DNA from: K189A clade bacterium
GTDB lineage: Bacteria > Pseudomonadota > Gammaproteobacteria > Pseudomonadales > Azotimanducaceae
Assembly: GCA_902613475.1 (NCBI GenBank)
Contig: CACMHG010000004.1
Location: forward strand, 22,704-86,703
Direction of reading: 5' to 3'
DNA: 64,000 bases
Made by a program: the position numbers and the translations under genes. Positions 44,947 to 53,862 of this stretch are shown one piece after another. A model generated the notes under the pieces. The model had not been told where the DNA came from and did not search any database. It worked only from the letters and a program-made list of their open reading frames with translations. Position 1 is the first letter of the stretch. Every line of letters starts with the position of its first letter.

Positions 44947-46521
44947 GTGAATAACGCTCGATCCGCAAAGCACATTGGTGCAACAGCATTCGTCAAACTG
45001 ACGCTTTCTTTTTTCGCCCTGGCCACCGTGCTCTCGGGTTGCGCGACCAATCCGGTCACAGGCAAGAGTGAAATCAGCCTCGTTTCAGAGAGCTGGGAAC
45101 TGAAAACAGGCGCGCAAAATTATCTCCCTGCCCGACAAAGTCAGGGGGGCGACTACGTCGCCGACCCTGGGGTGCAAGCCTATGTTCGAGAGGTAGGTAA
45201 CAAGCTCGCCGCTGTGAGCGACCGCGCGCTGCCCTACGAATTCGTCGTCATCAATAACTCGGTCCCAAATGCATGGGCGATGCCCGGCGGCAAAATTGCC
45301 GTCAACCGAGGTCTGCTCACGGAACTGGACAGCGAGGCAGAGCTGGCCGCAGTCCTAGGTCACGAGATTGTGCATGCCGCCGCCAAACACAGTGCCCAAG
45401 CGGTGCAGCGCAGCGCGCTACTCCAGGCCGCCGTGCTGGCAACGGGCATCGCCATAAAGGACAGTGATTACGGTCAGGTCGCGGCCATCGGTGCCGGCAC
45501 CGGCGCAGCGCTGATCAACTCAAAATATGGGCGAGACGATGAGCGTGAATCGGATATCTATGGCATGAATTATATGAGCCGCGCAGGTTACGACCCTGTT
45601 GGTGCCGTCGAGCTGCAGCAAACCTTCGTCGAGCTCAAGGACAATAAAGAACCAGATTTTTTGCAGGGTTTATTCGCCAGCCACCCGCCGTCCCAAGAAA
45701 GGGTTGAGACTAACCGCCAGCATGCGACGACGCTTCCAAGTGGCGGAATAGAGGGCCGAGACCGCTACCGGCGTGTCATGGCGCGGCTTGTGGACAGCAA
45801 GCCAGCCTATGAAGCCTACGATGAGGCAAGAAAAGCAGTCACCGACAATCGTCTAAAAGCAGCCAGGCGCTTGGTCCAAGAGGCCATCGACTCCGAGCCC
45901 AGAGAAGGGCACTTCTATGCACTACTCGGTGATATTGAGGCAGATGAAGACGACCTGAATGCGGCGGATCGTGCATACGATCAGGCTGTCAGCCTGAATC
46001 CGAATTTCTTTTATCCCCTGCTACGCAGCGGCGTTGTTAACGAGCAGCAGGGCCGCATTGCTAAGGCCAAGCGTCGACTCAATCGCAGCTTGGCGCTGTT
46101 AGAGACGGCCCAGGCCTATAACGCCTTGGGCGCCATCGCAGAACGTGAAGGCAATCTGCAGCAGGCAGAGGAGCTATACGCGCGAGCTGCCCAAGACACG
46201 GGCGCAGCGGGTCAAACCGCGGTAACTTCCTTGGTCTCTCTGCGCAGCAAAAGCAATCCAGCAGCATTGGTCGGCTTACGCTGGGGTATTGGTGTTGACG
46301 GCAGCCTGCAAATCGAAGCCACCAATAAAACCCCTCGCACCCTAGCAGGCATCAATCTACAGCTGCGTATCATCGACGCTCAAGGAAACCCGCGCAGCCA
46401 TCGCCAACCTCTTGCGCGTTTACGGCCAAGCCAAGTTGTGCAAATTAGCACAGGGCTGCGCCCCGGATCCGGTCAAGTGCAGTTAAGCGTGGTCAGCATC
46501 AAGTCCGTTCAGGACGGCTAG
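44947..46521 (+). CDS. M48 metalloprotease lipoprotein with TPR domain (BepA/LoiP-like)
   Basis: 524 residues from the GTG at 44947 (AGGAA upstream). A lipobox (LSGC) ends the signal peptide. The zinc site is H-E-I-V-H in LGHEIVHAAAKHS, with the third ligand Glu in DERESDIYGMNYMSRAGYDP. TPR repeats follow near 300-430, then a small C-terminal domain. Similar enzymes (BepA, YfgC) guard outer-membrane assembly. It follows mrcB and lpoP on the same strand with a 37-base gap. Confidence 0.92.
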   Translation: MNNARSAKHIGATAFVKLTLSFFALATVLSGCATNPVTGKSEISLVSESWELKTGAQNYLPARQSQGGDYVADPGVQAYVREVGNKLAAVSDRALPYEFVVINNSVPNAWAMPGGKIAVNRGLLTELDSEAELAAVLGHEIVHAAAKHSAQAVQRSALLQAAVLATGIAIKDSDYGQVAAIGAGTGAALINSKYGRDDERESDIYGMNYMSRAGYDPVGAVELQQTFVELKDNKEPDFLQGLFASHPPSQERVETNRQHATTLPSGGIEGRDRYRRVMARLVDSKPAYEAYDEARKAVTDNRLKAARRLVQEAIDSEPREGHFYALLGDIEADEDDLNAADRAYDQAVSLNPNFFYPLLRSGVVNEQQGRIAKAKRRLNRSLALLETAQAYNALGAIAEREGNLQQAEELYARAAQDTGAAGQTAVTSLVSLRSKSNPAALVGLRWGIGVDGSLQIEATNKTPRTLAGINLQLRIIDAQGNPRSHRQPLARLRPSQVVQISTGLRPGSGQVQLSVVSIKSVQDG

Positions 46522-47858
46522 GCCGCGGCCTGTGCATCCGCCACACGCTGAGTATCCTGCTGCAGAGTTTTGGCGGCCTGAAAGTAGTGATAGGCACACC
46601 ATAGGTTTACTAGGCTAAACACCATGAGTGAGTAACGCAGAGACTCATTGCCATACTCTGCAGAGAACACATCACTCAAAATGCCCACGCCCTGGGGCCC
46701 CAGCCCCATACCAATGATGTTCAACAAAAACAGACAGATGGCCGCTGCTACCGAGCGCATATGCACCGGCACCAGTTGCTGCACCATGGCGAAAGTCGGC
46801 GCCAAATAAAATCCACCGAAGAAGGCAGGAATCAAATACAGCATTAACGCCGAGGTGAAATCCGTCAGCCAAAAAAAGCCCACGAGGAAAGGCACCAGGC
46901 CTCCCTTACCAAGAGCAACCACCCAGGCCAACCAGCGCGGATCACGCTGAGCCAAATGATCTGCCAAGCGCCCCGCCGTGAATGTACCGATGCCGCCGAC
47001 AATGCCGGACATCAGTGCCAGGGTTAGGCCCGTCTCACTCTGGGTTAAGTCATGTGATCGCACAAAAAAGGCTGGCAGCCAGAGGGTCATGCCATAACCG
47101 ACAAATCCTGCTAACGCCGAGCCAAAGACCACGTGTCTGGTGGCCGGGGTACTGAGCATGGTTTTCCATACCTCACCCAGTCCCGGTGCTTCAGCACGAT
47201 CATGCTTGGCTGCTTCTGAGGCTCCCCTAGGCGGCTCTATCAAGGTGAACCGCACCAATAGCGCTATGAGTATTCCGGGTAATCCGACCACGATAAATGT
47301 CGTACGCCACCCCCAGTGCTCGCTCATCCAGCCGCCGCCCAGATAGGCAATCAGCAGACCCAAGTTAATGCCCATGGCAAAAATGCCCATGGCCGTGGCC
47401 CGCTGGGCCTGAGGAAATAGGTCGGAAATCATGGAATGCGAGGGAGGACTGGAACCAGCCTCGCCAATACCCACCCCAATGCGAGCCATGGCGAGTTGTG
47501 CATAGCTACCCACGAAGGCGCAGACGACGGTCATACCAGACCAAATGGTTGTTGCTAAGGCGATAATGTTGCGGCGATTGGTCCGGTCCGCAAGCATTGC
47601 AATGGGCATACCCAGGGTTGCGTAGAAAATCGCGAAGGTCAGACCGATAAGGAAGCCCATTTGGGTGTCACTGGCACCTAGCTCCATTTTTATGGGCTCT
47701 AGCAAAATGCCCATAATCTGCCGATCTACATGGCTCGAGCAGTACACGAGTACCAATATGCCTAGGGCGTACCAGCGATACCAAGACGACTGCATCAGCC
47801 TGTCCACTCGAGCCTGATGCTTCTCGTAGGCTACCTCTATACTTTGCTCTTCAGCCAA
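46518..47858 (-). CDS. MFS transporter
   Basis: 446 residues, 12 helices. VYCSSHVDRQIMGILLEPIKMELG is the typical first-helix region, with GMPIAMLADRTNRRN (A-motif) and RIGVGIGEAGSSPPSHSMISDLFP. Similar to the second MFS upstream and to the spinster/phthalate-type branch. The pair comes after glcDEF, 41 bases apart each time, so it probably imports glycolate, lactate or another 2-hydroxy acid. It is convergent with the M48 gene, overlapping by four bases. Confidence 0.88.
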   Translation of the reverse strand: MAEEQSIEVAYEKHQARVDRLMQSSWYRWYALGILVLVYCSSHVDRQIMGILLEPIKMELGASDTQMGFLIGLTFAIFYATLGMPIAMLADRTNRRNIIALATTIWSGMTVVCAFVGSYAQLAMARIGVGIGEAGSSPPSHSMISDLFPQAQRATAMGIFAMGINLGLLIAYLGGGWMSEHWGWRTTFIVVGLPGILIALLVRFTLIEPPRGASEAAKHDRAEAPGLGEVWKTMLSTPATRHVVFGSALAGFVGYGMTLWLPAFFVRSHDLTQSETGLTLALMSGIVGGIGTFTAGRLADHLAQRDPRWLAWVVALGKGGLVPFLVGFFWLTDFTSALMLYLIPAFFGGFYLAPTFAMVQQLVPVHMRSVAAAICLFLLNIIGMGLGPQGVGILSDVFSAEYGNESLRYSLMVFSLVNLWCAYHYFQAAKTLQQDTQRVADAQAAA

Positions 47859-47899
47859 GGGCCACCCCCTCTTTTAATCGTACCGATCCGCTGACCGCG

Positions 47900-49237
47900 C
47901 TAGGCCATGGATGCATACAGTGCTTCACGATCACGCTCGAAGCGACGACCGGCAAAATAAAACAGCGGTATGGCGATCAGCGACAGTGCGGTAAAGGCCA
48001 ACAGGGTCACTGTGTAAGGCTCTGCAATTCCTTCGGCGATCATCCAGTCCACAACGATGCCGCCTCCGGTAACGCCAAGACCAAGACCGAAAAAATTCAG
48101 GGACAATATGTAAAAGGCCACCAGGGTGCCGCGTATCTGTGGCGGCACCAGTTCTTGCACGGTTGCAAAGGTAGGGCCGTAAAAACAGCCGAGCTGAAAG
48201 TAACCAACAAAAATACCAAACAAGAACAACAGCGATGTTGGGTCAACCACTCGGTAGTAGAGCGAGATAGGGGTCAGAATCAGCATGATCCAAAACAGGA
48301 ACATCGGCCGGCCCATGCCGGTTTTACGCAAAAACCAATCGCCGCCGATGCCGCCAAACAAATTCCCGGCGATCCCGCCGGCGAAGGCCAGCCAACCACT
48401 TAGCTCAGCGATTTCGGTGCGATCAAAGCCCCGCTCCTGCACGAACCAAAGCTGCTCGAAGGTTGCCGCCCCCAAAACAAAGTGAAATGCCACTCCGCCC
48501 AATACGGTCATCAGCAGAGCCGGTGAACTTCTAAAAGCCTGGACCAAGGTGGCCAGCATCTCTTTCACTGATGGCCGATCGATCTCTGTCAGCGCCTCAC
48601 CGCTTTGATCTGCTTTTTCCGCTTCTTTTTTCGCCAGCGCTTCGGTCTCATGTTTACGCGGGGTTTCTTTCATGAAGAACATGATCGCCGCTAGAACAAG
48701 GCCCACGCCTCCCAGGGCATAGAAGCATCCCCGCCACCCCAGCAGCGGTTCTAAATAGGCCACCACGAACAGGCTGGCGGCCACACCAATGGGAACACCC
48801 ATGTAATAGACGCCAGAGGCAAAGCCTAGGCGACTTGATGGAAAACGATCCGCCAACAGCGACATGGCTGTGGGCGTCATGATGGACTCGCCTACGCCAA
48901 TAAACAGGCGCGGTATGGCCAAACTGACGAAGCCCTTCGCCATACCCGATAACGCGGTGAGAGCGCTCCACAGCGCCAATCCAGCAGCAATCAGCCGCGT
49001 GCGATTCACGCGGTCTGCCAGCACACCCATAAAAACGCCGGCAACGGAATAAAAGAAAATAAAGATGAGGCCGGTAAGCAGACCGAACTCTGTGTTCGTC
49101 AGGCCAAGATCCGGCACGATCCAGTTCGCAAAGCTGGCAAGCAGCTGGCGGTCAACAAAATTCATCACGTTGAGTAACGTGAGAAACATCAAAAACCCGT
49201 AGTCGCCGACTGAGGCACCCTGTTCTTCTTGGTTCAT
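47900..49237 (-). CDS. MFS transporter
   Basis: 445 residues, 12 helices, with a hydrophilic central loop rich in Lys and Glu (ETEALAKKEAEKADQ). FVDRQLLASFANWIVPDLGL and GVLADRVNRTRLIAAG mark helices 1 to 3. The gene starts 41 bases after glcF and is followed 41 bases later by another MFS gene. Two related carriers in tandem suggest a family expansion within a single substrate class. Confidence 0.88.
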   Translation of the reverse strand: MNQEEQGASVGDYGFLMFLTLLNVMNFVDRQLLASFANWIVPDLGLTNTEFGLLTGLIFIFFYSVAGVFMGVLADRVNRTRLIAAGLALWSALTALSGMAKGFVSLAIPRLFIGVGESIMTPTAMSLLADRFPSSRLGFASGVYYMGVPIGVAASLFVVAYLEPLLGWRGCFYALGGVGLVLAAIMFFMKETPRKHETEALAKKEAEKADQSGEALTEIDRPSVKEMLATLVQAFRSSPALLMTVLGGVAFHFVLGAATFEQLWFVQERGFDRTEIAELSGWLAFAGGIAGNLFGGIGGDWFLRKTGMGRPMFLFWIMLILTPISLYYRVVDPTSLLFLFGIFVGYFQLGCFYGPTFATVQELVPPQIRGTLVAFYILSLNFFGLGLGVTGGGIVVDWMIAEGIAEPYTVTLLAFTALSLIAIPLFYFAGRRFERDREALYASMA

Positions 49238-49278
49238 CTTTGTCCCCTCCCCAGGATCTAAAGCCAGGCAAGACTAGG

Positions 49279-50472
49279 TCATGTGAGCAATTCGATCCAG
49301 TGCATCACCGGCGTATTCGTGCCGTGGGCCAGGTGGGTATGACAGCCCACATTGGCCGTCGCGATGAGATCGGGCTGATGCTGATGAAGCGCCTGTAGCT
49401 TATTGTCGCGCAGCTGCGCCGACCACTGGGGCTGCAAAACAGAGTAGGTGCCCGCAGAACCACAGCATAAATGAGCGTCCCTTACCGGCAGTAGCTCGTA
49501 CCCGGCACCCTGCAGCAGCGCCTCGACCGAACCCTCAATCTGTTGACCATGCTGCAGGCTACATGGAGGGTGCCAAGCGATCCGTTTGCCCGGAAATCTT
49601 GGCGTTAGCCTGCTGGCGTAGCTCGTGAGATATTCACTCACATCTACCGTGGCCGCCGCGACTCGGGCGGCACGGTCAGCGTAGATAGGGTCATCAGCCA
49701 GCAATCGACCATAGTCTTTCACCGTAACCCCACAGCCTGACGCAGTGGATATGATGGCATCAACTTGATCGAGCAGGGCAAAGAACGCATCCACATTGTT
49801 GCGTGCGGCCTTGAGCGTTTTTTCCTCATCGCCAAGATGCAAATCCAGAGAACCACAGCATCCCTCGCTTGGGGCAGTGATAACGCCAACATCCAATTGG
49901 CCAAGCAGGCTTTGTAGCGTTTCGTTCACTTCGCCCGTAGTTACCTGTTGCGCGCAGCCCTGCAGCAGGAGTACCTGTTTGGCCCCGGTGGTGTTTTTGG
50001 TGAGTCCCTTTGTGACCGACTTGGGTACTTGCGCAGCCAAGGGCTCAGGTAGCAAAAACTTAAAGTAATGCCCGATCTGCGAAAGCACTCGCAATCGAGA
50101 AGCGTTGGGGACTAACCACCCAAGCAATCGGCGCATGGCACCAGCCATGCCCGGGCGATGAGGCCCAAGTTGTACCCGCGCGATATCCGCCAGCTCTCCG
50201 TAGGCGACGCCAGAGGGACAGGTGGTTTCGCAGGCGCGGCAAGTGAGGCAGCGATCCAAGTGCTGGGTAACCCGCTCAGGGCTTTGCGCCCCCTCAAAGA
50301 GTTCCTTAATCAGGTAAATGCGCCCGCGGGGTCCATCAAGTTCATCACCGGACAGTTGGTAGGTCGGGCAGGTCGCGTTGCAAAACCCGCAGTGCACACA
50401 GCTGCGCAATATCTCGTTAGCGCGCTGCCCCCGATCCGTCGCGATAAAACTGTCAGGCAGATTGGTTTGCAT
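49279..50472 (-). CDS. glcF: Glycolate oxidase iron-sulfur subunit
   Basis: 397 residues from the ATG at 50472, which overlaps the glcE stop (TAATG). Two 4Fe-4S motifs are present: CVHCGFCNATCPTYQ (about 25-39) and CLTCRACETTCPSGVAYG (about 75-92). Two CCG domains follow, with EGCCGSLDLHLG and LCCGSAGTYSVLQP. It passes electrons from the GlcD flavin to the respiratory chain. Confidence 0.95.
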   Translation of the reverse strand: MQTNLPDSFIATDRGQRANEILRSCVHCGFCNATCPTYQLSGDELDGPRGRIYLIKELFEGAQSPERVTQHLDRCLTCRACETTCPSGVAYGELADIARVQLGPHRPGMAGAMRRLLGWLVPNASRLRVLSQIGHYFKFLLPEPLAAQVPKSVTKGLTKNTTGAKQVLLLQGCAQQVTTGEVNETLQSLLGQLDVGVITAPSEGCCGSLDLHLGDEEKTLKAARNNVDAFFALLDQVDAIISTASGCGVTVKDYGRLLADDPIYADRAARVAAATVDVSEYLTSYASRLTPRFPGKRIAWHPPCSLQHGQQIEGSVEALLQGAGYELLPVRDAHLCCGSAGTYSVLQPQWSAQLRDNKLQALHQHQPDLIATANVGCHTHLAHGTNTPVMHWIELLT

Positions 50473-51650
50473 TAGGCACTGCCCAGCGCGGAATTCAGGT
50501 TTAGATTTAGGGGGCAAGCAAAAACGCCATGGGGATCGAAGGCGCTGGCCAAATGAACCATTATCTGCCGCTGCATAGGGTCAATTGGCATGGTCTCGCC
50601 AACAGCCCAGCACCAACCGCCAACTTGTCGACTGTAATCGGCCACCGCCTGGGCGTCGTCATGATAGACCCAGCGCAACCCGCCACCCCACAGAACCAAG
50701 GCATCTTGGTTCAGGTCGGACAGAAAATCAGGCATCGCCGCGGCAGGTGGTGTGACCAGTCGCCAAAGTGTCTGCGCGTTGCGCTGTCGAGTCGGTTGCT
50801 TTTGAAAGAACTCATGGCCTTGGTCCCTCACCTGTCGCCAAAGATCCGGGTGCGCAGCGTGATCCTGCAAACCAAACTCTGCCAACGCTGAAGACGCTGC
50901 GGTCAAGCCACTATCGTTGCCCGCCAGTCGGATGTGAAGTTGACCGCCAATCCAAGCCGTGCCGGTTATTGGCAGATTCCGCACCCCCAACTTGGCGCAA
51001 AGCGCCAAGGCCTGACTTGCCGACATCTCGCCATGCAGGGTTTGCTCAGTTGCAAAGCAGGGCTGTACGCGCAGGCTGATGACAGACATGACCCCCAGCC
51101 CACCCCAGGCACCGGCCTGCAACCGCGACACGTCGTAGCCGGCAACATTTTTCATGACTTGACCGCCGAACTTCAGATACTCGCCTTCGCCATTGATCAG
51201 CTCTACACCAAGCACCGCGTCTCGAATGGCACCGAGCCATGGTCTCCCGGGCCCGCTCAACCCGCAGGCCACTGCCCCACCCAGGGTACCGGTATCAGCG
51301 TCGGCGTCAGTGCCTGAAGAATGATTCACCAAATCGTGGGACAGCTGCGGTGGTTCGCAGGCAATCATCTGCTGGCGCTCTGTCAGCACCGCATTGATTT
51401 CTGCCAAAGAGGTTCCGCCCCGTGCGGTCAGCACCAACTCCTCAGGCTCGTATTGCAGGATGCCCGCATGGTCACTGAGCGCCAGCACATCGTCGCTCTT
51501 AGCGGGGGGCAGCCATTTAGCCTTGCTCCCATGACCTTGGATCGCTAATTTTTTCTGATCACCTGAAGCAGTCTTGATTTGCTCGATGAAGTCCTGGCTG
51601 CGATCCGCGCTCACAGTTGGGCGCCTGTTAAAAAGGTGATTTTGGCGCAT
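50472..51650 (-). CDS. glcE: Glycolate oxidase FAD-binding subunit
   Basis: 392 residues. FAD-binding type-4 domain with GHGSKAKWLPP, GTLGGAVACGLSGPGRPWLGAIRDAVLGVELINGEGE and GQVMKNVAGYDVSRLQAGAWGGLGV. It is the smaller flavin subunit; the larger GlcD carries the active site. It starts 117 bases after glcD and overlaps glcF by three bases. Confidence 0.95.
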   Translation of the reverse strand: MRQNHLFNRRPTVSADRSQDFIEQIKTASGDQKKLAIQGHGSKAKWLPPAKSDDVLALSDHAGILQYEPEELVLTARGGTSLAEINAVLTERQQMIACEPPQLSHDLVNHSSGTDADADTGTLGGAVACGLSGPGRPWLGAIRDAVLGVELINGEGEYLKFGGQVMKNVAGYDVSRLQAGAWGGLGVMSVISLRVQPCFATEQTLHGEMSASQALALCAKLGVRNLPITGTAWIGGQLHIRLAGNDSGLTAASSALAEFGLQDHAAHPDLWRQVRDQGHEFFQKQPTRQRNAQTLWRLVTPPAAAMPDFLSDLNQDALVLWGGGLRWVYHDDAQAVADYSRQVGGWCWAVGETMPIDPMQRQIMVHLASAFDPHGVFACPLNLNLNSALGSA

Positions 51651-51767
51651 GGCGCTCCACTCAGAACCGCAAGGCGCGGGCGAGTGCTGGTGCAGGTGCA
51701 GGTGCAGGGGGATCCGAGCAAACAGCTCACCCCGCTTTGGCGAAAAACATGCATTTATTGCGGTGCC

Positions 51768-53276
51768 CTAGAAACGTTCCAATTCAGGGAAGGGTAGCCG
51801 CCCGCGATGAACATGCATGCCGCCAAGTTCTCCGCAGCGGGTGAGGGTTGGAATACCCTTGCCCGGATTCAGCAGCGCCTTGGGGTCAACGGCGGCTTTC
51901 AAACGAAAAAACTGCTCGAGTTCTTCACTACTAAACTGCACGCACATGGTGTCGAGCTTTTCCACGCCAACCCCATGCTCACCGGTCACGGTACCGCCGG
52001 CAGCGACGCAGGCTTCCAGTATTTTTGCCCCCATGGCCATGGCGTGATCTGTCTGCCCGGGTACGTTGGCGTCGAAGAGCACTAGCGGATGCAAATTGCC
52101 ATCAGCGGCGTGGAATACGTTGGCCACTGCCAGCCCGAAGGTCTGGGAAATGGTATCGATTTCTGTCAGCACCTTGGGCAGGGCCTTACGCGGAATAGTG
52201 CCGTCCATGCACAGGTAGTCTGGGGACAATCGCCCAATTGCTGGGAAGGCCGATTTACGCCCCTTCCACAGCCGCGCCTGGGCTGACGCATCGTGGGCCT
52301 CATCGATCTGATACGCCCCATGCTGTCGCAGCAAGTCGGTTACCTGGGAGTTCAGTGTCGCAAGCTCTGCCGCGGCGCCATCGAGCTCGATAATCAGTAT
52401 GGCTTCAGCATCCAACGGGTACCCCGCGTTGGCAAAGGCTTCCGCCGCCTGCACTGCCATCTGATCCATCATCTCCATACCCGCAGGAATAATCCCAGCG
52501 CTGATAATGGCCGCAACTGCGCTGCCGGCGTCGACCACCTGCGAAAATGCTGCGAGCAGCACTGCCTTGGTTTCGGGCTCTGGCAGCAACGCGACGGTTA
52601 CCTCGGTGACAATACCCAACATGCCTTCCGAGCCGCAGATCAGCGCCAGTAAATCTGGACCGGGGTTGTCATAGAGCGCGCCACCAAGCTCCACGATCTC
52701 ACCGCAGGCCATAACCACCCGCGCTCCAAGAACGTTATTTACGGTGAGGCCATATTTCAGGCAGTGCACGCCTCCGGCGTTCTCGGCCACATTGCCGCCA
52801 ATGCTGCAGGCGATTTGCGATGAAGGATCCGGCGCGTAGTACAGACCGTGTGCTTGGGCTGCTTGAGTAATCGCTAAATTGCGCACGCCGGGCTGGACCT
52901 TCGCGATACGGTTTTGCGGATCGATATCTAAAATCGCCGACATTTTCGATAAGCCCAGCACCACGCCCTCTTGATGAGGCCTGGCGCCACCAGAGAGACC
53001 CGTGCCTGCCCCACGGGGAATGATCGGCACCCCGTACTCAGCGCAACAGCACACAATATCCGCGACCTGCGCCTCGGTTTCCGGCAATACGACCACCCAT
53101 GGCATTTCGCGGATGGCGGTAAGTCCGTCGGTTTCGTAGGGACGTAAACCGGCCGCATCGGTGATAACACTTTCTGCAGGCAGGAGCGCTTGCAGTCGAT
53201 TCAATACCGCTCGATGTGCAGGGCTTTGCTGGACTAGGTCGTCAGAGCTCGCCGACGACTGAGGTAATGTATTCAT
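51768..53276 (-). CDS. glcD: Glycolate oxidase subunit GlcD
   Basis: 502 residues from the ATG beginning MNTLPQSS; the open frame extends to 53312. FAD-binding core with GVPIIPRGAGTGLSGGARP, GVRNLAITQAAQAHGLYYAPDPSSQIACSIGGNVAENAGGVHCLKYG and C-terminal TVTGEHGVGVEKL. Oxidises glycolate (or D-lactate) to glyoxylate. glcD-glcE-glcF are in the standard order. No glcB malate synthase or glcC regulator is in the window. Confidence 0.96.
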   Translation of the reverse strand: MNTLPQSSASSDDLVQQSPAHRAVLNRLQALLPAESVITDAAGLRPYETDGLTAIREMPWVVVLPETEAQVADIVCCCAEYGVPIIPRGAGTGLSGGARPHQEGVVLGLSKMSAILDIDPQNRIAKVQPGVRNLAITQAAQAHGLYYAPDPSSQIACSIGGNVAENAGGVHCLKYGLTVNNVLGARVVMACGEIVELGGALYDNPGPDLLALICGSEGMLGIVTEVTVALLPEPETKAVLLAAFSQVVDAGSAVAAIISAGIIPAGMEMMDQMAVQAAEAFANAGYPLDAEAILIIELDGAAAELATLNSQVTDLLRQHGAYQIDEAHDASAQARLWKGRKSAFPAIGRLSPDYLCMDGTIPRKALPKVLTEIDTISQTFGLAVANVFHAADGNLHPLVLFDANVPGQTDHAMAMGAKILEACVAAGGTVTGEHGVGVEKLDTMCVQFSSEELEQFFRLKAAVDPKALLNPGKGIPTLTRCGELGGMHVHRGRLPFPELERF

Positions 53277-53388
53277 TCGGATATTATGCAGTAGCCGCGC
53301 CCTCGAAAGCACGCGAAGCCTAGGACACTAGTACTCCAGGGCTTTAACCTTCTATAGTCTGTTGTTCTGCATCTTTAGAGCATAGCGC

Positions 53389-53862
53389 ATGAGCGTTGAA
53401 GCACGCCTGACCGAACTGGGCATTGAACTGCCCCAACCAATGAACACCGCCGCCTTGCCCTTCGACCTTGTGCGGGCAGACGGCGATCGTCTATTTCTGT
53501 CGGGCCATGTCCCAACGGATCTTACCGGTGCAATGAGCAAGCCGTTTGGCAAAGTCGGAGCGCAGGTCAGCCCAGAGGAGGCTTACACCATCGCGGGGAG
53601 AATTGCTCTGGGCCTGTGCGCTAGCATCAAGGCTCATATTGGCGAGCTTGATCGCGTTGAAAAATGGCTGCGCATATTTGGCATGGTCAATGCCGCGCCG
53701 GGCTTTACGCAAATTCCGGCGGTGATAAATGGCTGTTCAGATATGCTGCTCAACATTTTTGGTGCCGATGTGGGCGCACATGCGCGCAGCGCCGTAGGTA
53801 TGGCGGAGCTGCCCTTCAACGTTCCGGTAGAAATCGAAGCCGAGGTCAAAATCCGACTATGA
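53389..53862 (+). CDS. RidA/YjgF-family protein
   Basis: 157 residues, the longer bacterial branch of the family. SVEARLTELGIELPQPMNTAAL opens it; GHVPTDLTG and the HARSAVGMAELPFNVPVEIEAEVKI segment contain the conserved Arg needed for enamine/imine hydrolysis. RidA enzymes remove reactive enamines. It overlaps the dihydroorotase-like gene by four bases (ATGA), so both are probably used together. Divergent from glcD. Confidence 0.88.
   Translation: MSVEARLTELGIELPQPMNTAALPFDLVRADGDRLFLSGHVPTDLTGAMSKPFGKVGAQVSPEEAYTIAGRIALGLCASIKAHIGELDRVEKWLRIFGMVNAAPGFTQIPAVINGCSDMLLNIFGADVGAHARSAVGMAELPFNVPVEIEAEVKIRL

Noticed and set aside
51685..51712. GTGCAG short tandem repeat between glcD and glcE
   Set aside because: About three units only; no clear function beyond a spacer.
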